Positions 33,602-45,453 of a DNA stretch of 64,000 bases are shown here, piece after piece. The position numbers and the translations under genes were made by a program. Source of the stretch: Stenocarpella maydis (taxonomy: Eukaryota > Ascomycota > Sordariomycetes > Diaporthales > Diaporthaceae); contig NQMI01000073.1 of assembly GCA_002270565.1 (NCBI GenBank), positions 62,001 to 126,000 of the forward strand. The letters are read 5' to 3'. A model generated the notes under the pieces. That model made no database searches, was not told the origin of the DNA, and was given only the letters and a program-made list of their open reading frames with translations. Position 1 is the stretch's first letter, and the number at the start of each line of letters is the position of its first letter.

Positions 33602-35965
33602 ATGCTGGCTTATAGCAGCTGGTCAAACTGCTTCACATCCGTCCTCTTCGGTGTAGCCCCGTCGTATCGACGCCGCTTGTTCAGCACCGCCAGGTCAAAA
33701 ATGCCGAGGATATTGTGCGTGGCGGAGAAGCCATCCATATCCAAAGCCGTCGCAGGCCACCTGTCCGGAGGCCAACTCCAAACGGCAAGTATGCTCGCAG
33801 GCGTCATGAGCATTGCCACGCTGACAATGCTTAGCGAAACACCCAGAACAAGTACATCAAGAACTACTGTTTTGAGTTCGATTTCGGTCCACCGTGGGGC
33901 AACTGCAATGTAACCATGACCGCCGTCACCGGACATCTCACCAGCACAGACTTCGATCCTGGCTACAAAAACTGGAGCTATCCACCCCCAGTCACCTTGT
34001 TCGGTGCCCCCATCAACACATTTATTTCGAGTGTGTGTATGAGCCACGCCAATGTGCTCATTGGGCCTCTCACTAAATGTCTCCCAGGACAAGGGCAGCG
34101 TTGCCAAGAATATTGAAGAGCAGGCAAGGTACTGCAGAGCCCTGTTCATCTGGACGGATTGTGATCGTGAAGGAGAGCACATTGGAGGTGAGATTCGGGA
34201 TGCGGCAAAGAAGGGGAACCCCCAGATCCAGGTCAAACGGGCCCAGTTCAGCAACATCGAGAGAGCGTACGTCGACTTGAAGTAACCCATCGTGTGCGGG
34301 TACTGACCTTTCCCAGACATATTCTCAATGCCGCACGCCACCTAAGGGACCTCGACCAAAGGCAGGTGGATGCTGTTCAGGCCAGGATCGAGTCGGATCT
34401 GAGGACTGGTTATGCCTTCACTCGTTTCCTCACCAACAGTCTGCGCCCCCTTGGCGGACCCATCCAGAACGCTATGATTAGCTACGGTATGTCTTGAGCC
34501 AGTCTGTTGTTGTTGCAGAAACGAAATCAAATCAATCACTGAACCTTGAAGGGTCTTGTCAATTTCCCACCCTGGGCTTCGTCGTTGATCGGTACTTCAA
34601 GGTCAAAAACTTTGTGCCAGAGGACTTCTGGGGCATCAAGGTGACGCACAAGAAGGACTGTCTGAGCGTGACTTTCAACTGGGACCGGCATCGCCTCTTT
34701 GACAGGGCCGCGGTCACCATTCTTTACGAGAGATGCCTGAGCGCAAAACACGCAAAGGTCGTCAAGGTGCAGGAAAAACCGACCAAAAAGTGGAAACCCC
34801 TTCCCCTGACAACTGTGGAGCTCCAGAAAATGGCAACCCGCTTCCTGCGAATGACCGGTCAGCAAGCCCTCACTGTGGCCGAGAGCCTGTACAACCGTGG
34901 CTTCATCAGCTACCCGAGGACGGAGACGGACCAGTTTGACAAGGGCATGAACCTCCGGGAGCTCGTCAAAAAGCAAACACAAGACAACCGCTGGGGTCAA
35001 TTTGCCCAGGGCCTGGTGGATAACTCTTTTCAACAGCCAAGGAACGGCCGCCACAACGACAAGGCCCACCCTCCCATCCACCCTATCTCTTACGCAGCTC
35101 CCTCCGTCTTAAACGACCAGGAGAAGTCTGTGTACGAGTTTGTGACTCGGCGATTCCTTGCATGCTGCTCCGAAGATGCAAAGGGTACCGCTACGGATGT
35201 CGACATCTTGTATGGGGACGAGAGCTTCCATGCTCACGGAGTCATTGTCTTGGAACGCAACTATCTCGACGTGTATCCCTACGAAAACTGGACGAACTCA
35301 GCCGAGCTGCCCAAGTTCACCGTGGGCGAGGTATTCGAGCCCACAGAGGCGATGATGACCGAGGGCAAGACGACGCCGCCGGGGTACCTAACAGAGGCAG
35401 ACCTCCTGGCACTGATGGACGCCAACGGAATCGGCACGGACGCCACGATGGCAGAGCACATTGAAAAGATCCAGGCGCGGGAGTACGTCCAGGCCGTTGA
35501 TCGAGCACAACCAGCCGCACGGGGGGAAGATGGCGAAGGAGCAGAAGCCCCCGCCGCGAGAGGGGGCCGTGGAGGCCGAGGGAGCCGCGGCAGGGGAGGC
35601 CGGGGTAGTGCGGCGAGTGCGGGAGACAGTGGGAGGTCCGTGAAGGTATTCGTGCCGACACAGCTCGGCGTCGCCCTCATAGAGGGCTTTGACAGGATGA
35701 ACTTCCAGACGAGCCTCGCGAAGCCGTTCCTGCGCAAGGAGATGGAGATCAAGATGAAGGCGATCTGTGAGGGCAGGATCTCCAAGGAGGACTTCCTGCG
35801 CGACAACCTGCAGCAGTACCGCGCCGTCTTCAACCAGTCGACGGAGCAGCTGGATGTTCTCAAAGCTGTGGGTAGCCCTGGTGAAACATTGCATGCCCGA
35901 GACGCTGACCCCATGACTCTCCACAGGCCTGCAGGCAATACCTGTTCCAGGGCGGCGCTGGGTGA
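33602..35965 (+). CDS. TOP3: DNA topoisomerase III, with mitochondrial presequence
   Basis: Six exons: 33602-33784, 33835-34032, 34088-34266, 34317-34486, 34552-35867 and 35927-35965; 694 aa from the upstream ATG or 661 aa from the in-frame ATG at 33701 (MPRILC). Intron 1 (33785-33834) is GC-AG with donor GCAAGT; the others are GT-AG. The Toprim domain shows RILCVAEKPSISKAVAGHL and FIWTDCDREGEHIG (acidic DxDxE). The catalytic Tyr is in GFISYPRTETDQF, residue 364 of the long form or 331 of the short form. An RGG-rich insert lies near residues 575-595 and the end reads DVLKAACRQYLFQGGAG. Top3 is a type IA enzyme acting with a RecQ helicase and Rmi1. The first 33 residues look like a mitochondrial presequence, so dual targeting is likely. 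No C-terminal zinc fingers, as in yeast Top3. Confidence 0.95.
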
Positions 35966-37114
35966 TTCCATAGTATGGCGATTACAGGGTGTGGTTCATG
36001 CCCAAACGTGCCCCTATGAAGGAGTCTCGCCATGGTGACGCAGCACTGCTAGGTTAGTCAAGAGGCAATGTTCTTATTCAGATCTATTTGTCCGCACAAT
36101 AGACGACCGACAATTGTGCGCAGGCCCAATTCAAATATCCCATGCAAGGCGATCACGCATCCCACCGTGGCCTTGACAGCCATTGTACTTTGAGGCCGGG
36201 CAAGCCCGTTCCCGTGACGCCTCAGGGAGGTATCGGGTGATGCACAAGACCAATCGGCCTCGAGATCTGACCGTCTGTAGCACGCAGAATTACAGCATCG
36301 CGACTCGAGGGCCGCGGCTTTGCATCAGGTCAACCCTACTAGGACAAGAAACTGTTGAAAAGACAACCCGTCCTCCCCACGGCCTCCTAATATCACTGCT
36401 CAATATAAGAAGAAATTTAAGAGGGTCTTGGGCCGGTGCCCGAGAGAGAAGGCTCAGCTGCGGCCGCCGCCCATCCCCGAAGACGCGATAGGTGTGTTCC
36501 AAGGCAGGTTAAGGACCGGCAGATGCGTCTGGGGGCGGATGGGCAGGATGGCGTGAGCGTGAGCGTGTGTGCATGCCTGTGTTACCAAGGGCCTACATGG
36601 TCGATTTGCCGGCGATGCGGGAATAATTTCCGAGTTCGTATGCTGGGATACCAGCCTCGACCATCCAGATCCAGGGTATCGATGATAACCCAGACCTGAT
36701 GTGTACCGCACTATTCGTCGTCTTCGCAGTACGTGGACGAATTATTCGCACAAGCCTCTCACTCTGATTGTACCTGCTACGACAAGTCCCTCCCAAACTC
36801 GACGCAATCACGACATTTTAGGCTTTCATGCGGAATGCTTGTGGTTGGCAGCGAGTTGCCCCAGACGTGCAGAGAGCCATGTACAACCATGGATCAAGTA
36901 TCATCGAGTCACACAAATATTTTGGGGCACAACTATTTGTCATCGTGCAAATCGACTTTTCGTATTCATCTACACCTATGTACTGAATGGACGCACAAAA
37001 CAGCCATCATAACAGAAATTAAATCGTAGCTAGCCGAGACACGAATAATGCAGCCCAAAACCAAGCCAAGCCCAAACCGTAGGAGTATAGGAAATAAGTT
37101 GAAGGAGACCCGTT
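35966..37114. other. Spacer between convergent genes
   Basis: 1.15 kb between the TOP3 stop (+) and pacC stop (-). No gene recognised. Confidence 0.5.
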
Positions 37115-39078
37115 TTACTCGTCGACGTCCATGGGCAGAGTGGGGTAGAGGGGCTTCTCAGGGGCCTTCTCAGGGGCCTTCTCAGCCCCCTGCAGCGAAG
37201 GGTCAATCATGTCCTCCTCCTCCTCTTCACCCTCGCTGTCCGAGTACTGGCCGCTCTTGAGGCGGTCACGGATGGCCTCGCGGAGGAACTCGATGACGCG
37301 GACGTTCTGCAGCCAGTTCTCGTATGGCTCAGGCTCGCCGCTGGTGTCGCTATCATCTGACTGCGAGCCGGGGGACATGGCCTCGGCCTTGGGGGTGGTG
37401 GCCCTGTCCGAGTCGTCCGAGGCGCGGCGGGCGCCGCTCGCGCGCTGCAGCATGCCTCCGGACATCCTGCGCTGGTCGTTGCCGCCAAAGGTTGAGCCGA
37501 GGGTGCTAATGGTTGAGGAGCCGAAGGAGGTGGTGGCGGGTAACGATGGGTATGCGACTGAGGCAGAAGAGCCATGACGCGCACCAGGGGACATGCCAGA
37601 TGAAGACACTGGGGAGTGACCAGACGTGTACGAGAGCGAGCTCGACGGAGGCGTGTGGGCTGGTGTGTTTCCGGTCGTGGATGACACGGCACTCAGGGGG
37701 GAGGGCATCTGCTGCGAAGCGGAGACGGCGTAGTGCTCGCTCGCCGGGTTGGGCCTGGCGACAGGAGACTGGTGGCGCAGGTCAAAGGATGATGGGTAGT
37801 GGCTGCTGGGGGGAGAACCGCTGTTCTCGTAGACGGTGCTCTGCATCTGCTCCAGGATCTGGTCGATCTGCTCGAGGTCGCCCTTGGTCCTCAGGTTCGG
37901 CATGGGAGGCAGGTAGTAGTGCTGGTCCATTGCGCTGTGGGCGGAGTGGCCGCCACCGATGGCTGGGAGAGAGGGTGCGGCAGTCATGTATTGGGTGCCG
38001 AGCCCGCCGGTGTGAACAGAAAGGGCTCCGTGAAGGGGCATAAGCGATCTTCCAACGTGGGCGTAGTTGGCTGGGTCAAGGCTCCTCCGCTTGGCGTGTC
38101 CAAAGAAATCATTCAGATCATCATAGCCGCGCCTGCGGTCATACGCAGCGCTGTAGCCCAGAGGCTCGGCGCGGTGGTTGGGGATGGGCTGCCCGTAGTA
38201 ACCAAGAGGGCCGTAGGCCTGGGGAGCCCCGTGAGCATAGTAGCTATGCGGGGGCGGCTGACCAAACGCGGCGGAGTTAGTACGCATCTGATGGCCGTTG
38301 TGATCATAGAAGCTGGACGGAGCTATAGAGGCAGATTAGCCTCGCGCATATCCCGAGGGGGAAACTGAGATGGTATGACTGTACCTTTTCCCGGGCGACC
38401 GTAGGACGCGCTCATGCTGCCATGCTGGTCCTGGGGGGAGCGGATCAAGACGCTGTCGTCGGCGTGAGTCTTGACGTGCTTCTTGAGATCCTGGGGCCGC
38501 TTGAAGGACTTGCCGCAGAAGTCACACTTGTGCGGCTTCAGGGGGACGTGGACACGAATGTGAGAGGTGATGTGGTCGCGCTTGACGGTTGTTGTGCGGC
38601 ACGAGTTCCACTGGCAAGTCAAATTGAGGTTGTTGGTGCTCTTCCTTCCGACGTGCCTCTCGCAGATGTGGTCCTATTTCGCGTGTTAGCTTACGTGAAC
38701 ACGGGCTATGCTATGCAGACTGCAGGGTGTCGTGGGTTTCGCGCCAAGTAGGGAACCCCCATGCCAGCGAGTACAACGCCACATGGCAAGAAACCCTCCA
38801 CATCAAGACCCTCGAAATTTTTGTCCAGAGAATGTGCCACAGCAGATTGATGGACTGGTTGATTGACGAGAACTTACATAGAGAGTCTCAGCAGTGCTGA
38901 ACCTCTGGTTGCACTGGCTCCACCTGCAGACCAGGCTCTCATCGGCGTTGGCAGTGGACCCGTTGGATGTTGAAGTTGTGGATGCTGCAGTGGTGGATGC
39001 CGGGGTGTGGCCGTCAGAGGCGGAACCCGCATTGGGGCTCTGCGACTGTTCGCTTGCATTGTCCTGAGTGGATGACAT
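37115..39078 (-). CDS. pacC: pH-response transcription factor PacC
   Basis: Three exons, 39078-38878, 38673-38385 and 38322-37115, give 565 aa. Introns: 38674-38877 (GTAAGT...AATAG) and 38323-38384 (GTACAG...TATAG). Three C2H2 fingers: finger 1 (C51, C56, H69, H74, split by intron 1), finger 2 with CQWNSC, finger 3 with [17 protein letters not shown]. Downstream are [14 protein letters not shown] (residues 232-245) and the signalling-protease-box motif with [17 protein letters not shown] (about 313-329). YPSL (421-424) and YPTL (556-559) fit the YPXL/I motif bound by PalA/Rim20. PacC is activated by two-step proteolysis at alkaline pH and binds GCCARG. The acidic run near the C-terminus (EEEEEED) is followed by [11 protein letters not shown], encoded by a 13-15 bp tandem repeat. 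Confidence 0.95.
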
Positions 39079-42000
39079 GTTTGCTGTGTATGTATGTATC
39101 AATACGTGTGTGTGTGCCGTGTGTCGAATGACAGGCAGCCGACGAGGTCAGGGTGGGAGCAAGCTCGAAGCTCAACAGTGTGTTGGCGCGTCAGTCTTGG
39201 CACTGATTGGTCGCCAAGCAAAACTGCCCTTACTCCACACACTGTCTAGGGAACGTGGGGTAGAACAGGCGAGCCGAGTCCAGTCGATAGGGCTTGGGGA
39301 GAGTCAGCCCGAAATGTATTTTCTTCCTTTGTTTCTTCCGGGCTCTGCGGTTTATTTTCTTCTTTCCCTCTTGAACCGTTCGAAGTCGAAGAAATTGAAA
39401 AGGAGGAGATCCGCCCGGGACGAGAAGGGGAGAGGGGCGCCCATCACCTCTTTCTTATTCTCCTCGCTCGACCAAAAGGTTTGCCAAGATATTCCGCCAG
39501 TTCCAAAGTCAGAGGGGCTCGCCGCTGCCCCTTGCCTATTGGCTGCCCGCCCGGGCATCTTGTCTATGAGATAAGGCGTGACCTTGGTGCCTCACCCGGG
39601 CTTGCCTGCAGTCTGCCCAGTCTCGCCGCCCACCCAAGGTATCCGTTAACAGAATGCCACGGAATGCCAAGACTTTGCAGAGACGCTAGTCGCCTGCCAA
39701 GAGTCCTCCAGGCGGCAGTGCACACTTGCGCTGTTTTGTGGCCCCTCGGGCACACACCTCTGAGCAGAGAAAGGCGTGCTCCACACATCCTGTTCCAAGA
39801 TCCCAACGCCCTGGGTCTGTCTGGGGCCCGGTCCGACCTTCCAACAGACTCCCTCGCATGGCCTCCGCACTCAAGCCCGACCAAGAAAAGCAGACAGACG
39901 CAGGTGCTCAGGAACAGCCAGGCACAGAGTACCCGGTGGAGAGGGAGGCTGGCAGCGGGCAGACGGGATGCCGCCTGAAGAAAGCAGTGCGTGCCGTGGT
40001 AAAGTCACATTACTCGCTCTCCGTCTCAATGCCTCCCAACCTCACCTGTCAAGGTCCATTTCGTAATCATAGTTTTGATCATGGGCGCTGGAAGTCACGC
40101 ACCTTTTTCCTGCTTTTCTCACATCTTTCCTTCCCTTGGTCCATGCGACGTATGCCTTGGGGGGTGGGGGGGGGGCAGGAAATGGAGCGACATTTCCATG
40201 AGACGCTCGACATGATTTGATGATAGCAGCCAAGCCTGCCCAGAGCATTGGCAGTCAGCCAAGAATTGGCCGGAGCGGAATCGCCAAGCGAGGCGTGTAT
40301 CTGCTGATTTGGCACTGCCTCACGTCCGAGGATGCTGGGCATTGCAATGCTAGCCTCTTGGCCAGTGAGATACTGAAGCACTTCACAGGGGCGAGCCAGG
40401 GGCTGCTACTGCATGGCAGGACGAGAGAGGGTGGGAGAACCGAGCATCTGGCCTGGACGCTGCGATCGGTTGGTTCCTCTGCCGTCACGCAACTCTTCGC
40501 AGCACGTTCTGCCTTGGTCCTATTCGACCCTAATACAGCCTACAGTCTTTCTTGGCTGCTGGCGGAACGCCTGTGTCCAGGCTCTTGGCCTCCCAGCGGA
40601 AACGAGGGCGGGGGTGCGACGCCCAGAAAACGCAGAAATGGGGACTTTGGCGGCGTATGGGTCCATTGTTCATCTCGGTTCCGACGGCTGCGCAAGTGAC
40701 CAAGAAGCCAGTCGCCACCACCACCGCCGCCGCCGCCGCCGCCGCCGCCGTCCTCCCAAGGGGGAGAGGGGTGCGAGAGCAAAATGACGCGAGTGCACAC
40801 GATGCACGCCGTCCTGAAGTTTTCGCACAAACGGGCCGTGTAATTCACCAAGGCACCTGGCTAAGAATTGTAGCCCGGGACGGTTAAACTGCCCCTCGTG
40901 TGCTTCTCTGCCTCCACCAGTAGTCACACTGGAAACTCGACGCGACCCCGGATGGTACGCCCACCACCCAGCACGGCCAAGCAAGTGAGGTGAGGCACGG
41001 CTCCTTCCTGCTGAAGGAGTATCTGCCGCAGCGTGTCCAGGTGGCTCAGAACGTCGGGTGACAGCGACGGGGGAGTGCGCTCAGCTTGCCGTGTCGCCCG
41101 ATTCGCCACGGAAGCTGAGGACGAAGGTGGCTTTTTGTCCGCCACGAGGTTATGCTCCTTGGGTGTCATCGTTCCTCGAACCAACAAGTTGCAAATTTCT
41201 GGGTTGGCAAATTCTCAACTCCTAGAGATGTCGGATCTTGTGTTTCAGCGACTCTGCGAGGGTCGTCGACCAGAATCGTGTATCTATTTGGGGAAACAAG
41301 CGTCTGTTCCCAACTGATGAGACGTGCACTGGCGAAAATAACCTTGGAAGATGGTCAGAACCACCAGTTCTCATGCAGCTCCTCGAGGTGAAGCTGCAGC
41401 GCTCCTGTCAGGCTGAGTTCTCCCATACTACGGACTGGCTACAGGCCAGCCCTCACTACCCTTCAAAAGAAACGATGCACTCGCGTTTCAACAGCAAGCA
41501 CGCTCTGCTAGCCTAGCCCACCAGCCACAGCGCCGAGTGCTTTCCACTCAGCTCGGTACTTTCCACAATAGCTCCCGTGGGGAGGGAGCACCAAGAAAAA
41601 CTTCTCGTCCCACTCTTGGCGCTGCTCGACGAGGCCGGGGCGGGACGTCGCGGGACGAGCATTCCTGCCCAGAGCCGACGACGCCAGCATTTAGAGTTCC
41701 TTTTGTTCTCTCTTCTCCTTTTTTTTTTCCATGTTCCCCCAGGAGGATGAGCTTGTCCGTGATACAAGGCCTCGGCTGACAGGTCTTGGCTTCTCTAATC
41801 TCTTCGTTTGAATATTTTTCTCCCCCTGCGCCGCACCGTCGGGAAAGGTATTCTCTCTACGACTTCCTTTGTCTCTCTCCCCCCGTACCCACTCGGGTAT
41901 TCACCAAGCCAAAGGACCCTTTTATCTCTTCTTCGCGCGCTCTGCCAGTCATGAGGTAGGATGGGTGCAGCCGGTGGGAGAGGCGGATAATGACGGTCGG

Positions 42001-43439
42001 TGGCCGAACAAACTGGCCATCAGCAGCCATGCTGCTTGATTCCCCACTCGTCCTCAGCTGATGCAAGGAGCATCCACTGAGCCTGGTCGACCGACTGCCT
42101 ACAGCATTGGCGCATGCTAAGTCTCTCAATACGGTTTAGTCATTACGAATGTCCCTGTGAAGGAATCCCAAGAGACGCAACATCGTTGATCGAGCAGTGC
42201 TCGCCCATCTCAGACCATCAGTCGAATGTGCAGGTACCCACTTTGGATGAGTTGCAGTGGGAGGGCAGCGGTGGCATCAATGGTAGAATCTGGTTCAACG
42301 CCAATGACTTGCAGCACACACGCACAACATTATCACCTAAGTTTAGACTACCTCGCGTGTGGGGCTCTTGTCCCGCCCTGTTGCGCGGCCTACATCTATG
42401 TAAGTAAAGGCTGGGGCTTAAGTCTGGGGATGTCTGAGGCTGGCGGGTTGCGTACTATTATATATGTATGGTATAATGGCAAGCACGTCGCACTCATGGC
42501 ATGCAAGGTCTGAAGCGCAAAAGGTGACCCGCATGACGCGAAGGAATCCACAAGATGCAGGAGTACGTCACATGGAGAGCGATCAAGAGTTCCATTTTCA
42601 GCCTAGCGAGAGTCAGGAAAAATCTCGGTAGACTTCCCCGAAACTACCAATCCACCCGTGTCACCCCCTCAAAAAAAAATGTTTTTACTGTTTTTATCCT
42701 CCTGTCCTTGGTCTCTCAAACACACGCACTCAAACGAAGCGGTGATGATTTTTCTCAGTCCCTCTAATTCTCGGCCTCATCCATTAACCTGATGCCTCTC
42801 CTACCAATTGGCACCTTTCCTTTCAGGTTTGCCGCGTGCTGCCGGTCGCATGTTAGGTGTCCATGTTTCCAGCAAAGCTTATGAGAAAGCTGTGGTGACA
42901 GCATAGTGTTGTCCATCTCGGTGGATATGTTGAAGTCTTCCAGAGAACAACAAATACCGAAAGCGATAAAAAGTGGCTATCAGCTCGCGTGTGGCCGGGG
43001 CTACCGAAGCCCAGCCAGCGTGTATTGGGTAATGCTGCCCAACTTCAGTGGGCACATCCAGAGTGAATCCGATGTCGAGGAATTCCGGCTGGAGGCTCCA
43101 GGCTGTAATATATCGCAGAAAATGTCGCATTTTCCGTTGGGTATAAAAGATCTTAGTGGGCTGAGGATAACAGCCAGGCCGAGACTGTGAGAGGTATGTC
43201 CGTCCGTACCTAGAAAAAGCCTCCTATCCGATGGAGAGGTGATGTGCGCATTCCTTCCCGAGGGGACAAAGCAAAACGCCAAAAAGAGCATTGATGATCC
43301 AGGGGTCGCCGCCCCGATCCGAGTATAGCGGCCACCCCATGCCGCGCCCACACAAATCCGATACAAAGCCGACCCAGTTCGCCCAGCCTCGAAAATGCCA
43401 AACCGAAATGCAACGCCGCTGCCATGCAAAGAAAAGATT
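39079..43439. promoter_or_regulatory. Long spacer including pacC promoter
   Basis: 4.4 kb without a recognised gene. The pacC-proximal 620 bp carry PacC-type GCCAAG words at 39196-39201 (minus), 39213-39218, 39483-39488, 39666-39671 and 39696-39701. Further sites lie farther out (for example 40362 and 40976 regions). A CCG/CCA repeat sits at 40714-40751. Short AT-rich patches occur near 42660 and 42460. Confidence 0.5.
40714..40751. repeat. CCA/CCG trinucleotide repeat
   Basis: Four CCA then about eight CCG/GCC units. No gene supported across it. Confidence 0.85.
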
Positions 43440-44522
43440 TTATACAGAACCGAGGCGGATCAAGGCCTCGATAGCCTCCCGCTCCTGTGCGTCAGAGGTT
43501 GCCGCCAGCGCAGCGAGGTCAATGTTGTTCAACTGTGGAAGCCGAGCCATGCCGGAGGACGTCGTGTTGAAACGAGATGGGAATGTCCCCGGCTGGGCTT
43601 GGGCCGACCGGGAATACGACTGAGCGCGGAGGCCAGCGGCCCCTATGGCAGCCCAGTCCTCCTCGTCGGTCACGTCATCAGGGTCATCGTCGTTCATCAC
43701 AATGTCGTCGTCGTCGTCCGGGGCTTCAGAGCACGAAATAGAGGCGGAGCCATCCATGGACATGTTGTCCGCGTCGTTGTCGTGTGTGTAGAAGCCACGG
43801 CCGTCGTGGGAAAAGGCCAGGGATTCCTCCGGGCTTGACGCCGCCGGACGCGTCCGCTCGTTGCTCCACGCCGCCCCCCCTGCTATGGGGATGCCCGAGA
43901 GGGATGGCGACGACATGTAAGCCGAAGACGCGTCCTGCAGGGCCTGAGAGCCGTGGCGGGACTGACCCCTGCGCCGTGCGTCCCACCGACCCCAGCCCAC
44001 CTTTTCGAATATCACATCGCCATCCAGACCGCCACCCTCACGGCCACTGCCTCGCCCCTCGAGTGCGGCCACAACAAGCCGCCGCGCCTTTGCTGGTGGT
44101 AGACCTGCGAAACCAGGGACCGAGGTGGTCAGGTAGCCGGTGACGTGCCGTATCGCAAGCGGGCCGTGGTTCAGCAGGATGTCAGGCAGGTGGTGCTTGG
44201 CCAGCAGGGCAGGCGTGATGGCGCCGGCGGGGTCGTTGTGGGCGGAGCCGGGGGAGCCGTGGGCGCCAGTATCAAACTGGGCGCCGTTGTCACCGTGGCC
44301 GGCGTGCAGGTCCAGGTCGGGGACGTCGGACTCGAGCCTAGCCTTGAGGAACTGGGCGCGGAGCCCGTGTGGGCGCAATGCGGGAGAGATGGAGTTCGGA
44401 GGGGTGGGGAGGGGAAGAGGGTGAGATCGTGTCACAGGGACACTCTGGGCCGCTACAGCAGTTAAGGTGTCTCGGCCAGAGGTCGCTTGAATATCGCGAG
44501 CAGCAGATGCCATGGTTGCCAT
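43440..44522 (-). CDS. Stb3-like Sin3-binding protein
   Basis: Single coding exon, 360 aa, starting MATMASAARD at 44522. The central domain is characteristic of the Sin3-binding/Stb3 family: TPALLAKHHLPDILLNHGPLAIRHV, GYLTTSVPGFAGLPPAKARRLVVAALEG, then VIFEKVGWGRWDARRRGQ. A Ser-rich linker and an acidic stretch (DDDDDIVMNDDDPDD) follow. The end contains a helix (IDLAALAATSDAQEREAIEALIRL). Yeast Stb3 binds the RRPE element of ribosome-biogenesis promoters and Sin3; the same role here is inferred. A 5' UTR intron, 44561-44802, is well supported: GTAAGT donor, TACTGAC branch about 25 nt before the acceptor, and CATAG. Confidence 0.85.
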   Translation of the reverse strand: MATMASAARDIQATSGRDTLTAVAAQSVPVTRSHPLPLPTPPNSISPALRPHGLRAQFLKARLESDVPDLDLHAGHGDNGAQFDTGAHGSPGSAHNDPAGAITPALLAKHHLPDILLNHGPLAIRHVTGYLTTSVPGFAGLPPAKARRLVVAALEGRGSGREGGGLDGDVIFEKVGWGRWDARRRGQSRHGSQALQDASSAYMSSPSLSGIPIAGGAAWSNERTRPAASSPEESLAFSHDGRGFYTHDNDADNMSMDGSASISCSEAPDDDDDIVMNDDDPDDVTDEEDWAAIGAAGLRAQSYSRSAQAQPGTFPSRFNTTSSGMARLPQLNNIDLAALAATSDAQEREAIEALIRLGSV

Positions 44523-45413
44523 TTCGGAGAGAGGGTGTATTTGCTTGTGGGGCGTGATGCCTATGCGACAATGACGTGACGGTCAGTAAAGGAGACGCGG
44601 CACGGTGGGTGTGCGTAGTCGGCGACGTTACTGTTGTGCAAGCGTAGAAGGAGGGAATATGGGAGGCAAGTAGTGAGTAGTAGTTGCAGTTGTTGTATGG
44701 CGGAGGGCAGAGGGTGAGGGCGACGTCGAAGGCAACAAGGCAGCGAGAAGACAATGGGCTGGTGGTGCGAGTGAGTGGTTGGAGTTTTGGTGAGTCACTT
44801 ACCTGATGTCAGCGAGCAAATGCGACTTCGGGGTTGGCAGGTGATGATGTTGGTTGGCCCAGGTTCAGACAAAGAACGATGGGATCGAAGGGGAGGCTGG
44901 CTGGGTAGGCAAGCTGGCAAGGCTGACGCGACTATTTCACTGTGACAGGAAATGACACACTCTTTTTGCAAAATTGCTTTGTTGATTCCGTGGTTTGGTT
45001 GTTGATGGGGGAGGGAGAGGAGGAGAGGGCGCGGATCCTGGCCATGGCCGGATAGATAGATGATAATCCAGGCCTCACCCCCCCCCCCGGGGGGTGGCTT
45101 CCTCACTACCCCCTTTGCGGTAGGTGTGTGTGTGCGCGTGTGTGCCTGTCATCCTGTGTGCGTAAAAGGAGACAGTGGTGTTCTCTTGGGGATGGCCATG
45201 GCGCTCCTCTGGCTCTGGCGCTGGCGCTGGCGCTGGGCCTTTGCTGGGTTTCCCGGGAGTGCGGGAGTGCTTGGCGCTCTCCCTCGACGGCAGGGCAGGG
45301 GTAGGACAGGGCCGGCAATGGGCAGCAAGGAGAGGAGATGCCACATGTACCCCTGATGTACCTGAGACCCCTGCCGATACATGCCGGCCGACCGGGGGGG
45401 TGCATCGAGACTG

Positions 45414-45416
<3 letters not shown>

Positions 45417-45453
<37 letters not shown>
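45417..45453. repeat. CTG/CAG trinucleotide repeat
   Basis: About 12 uninterrupted CTG units on the + strand. In one minus-strand frame it would code poly-Gln, but that frame has no other gene-like features. Confidence 0.9.
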
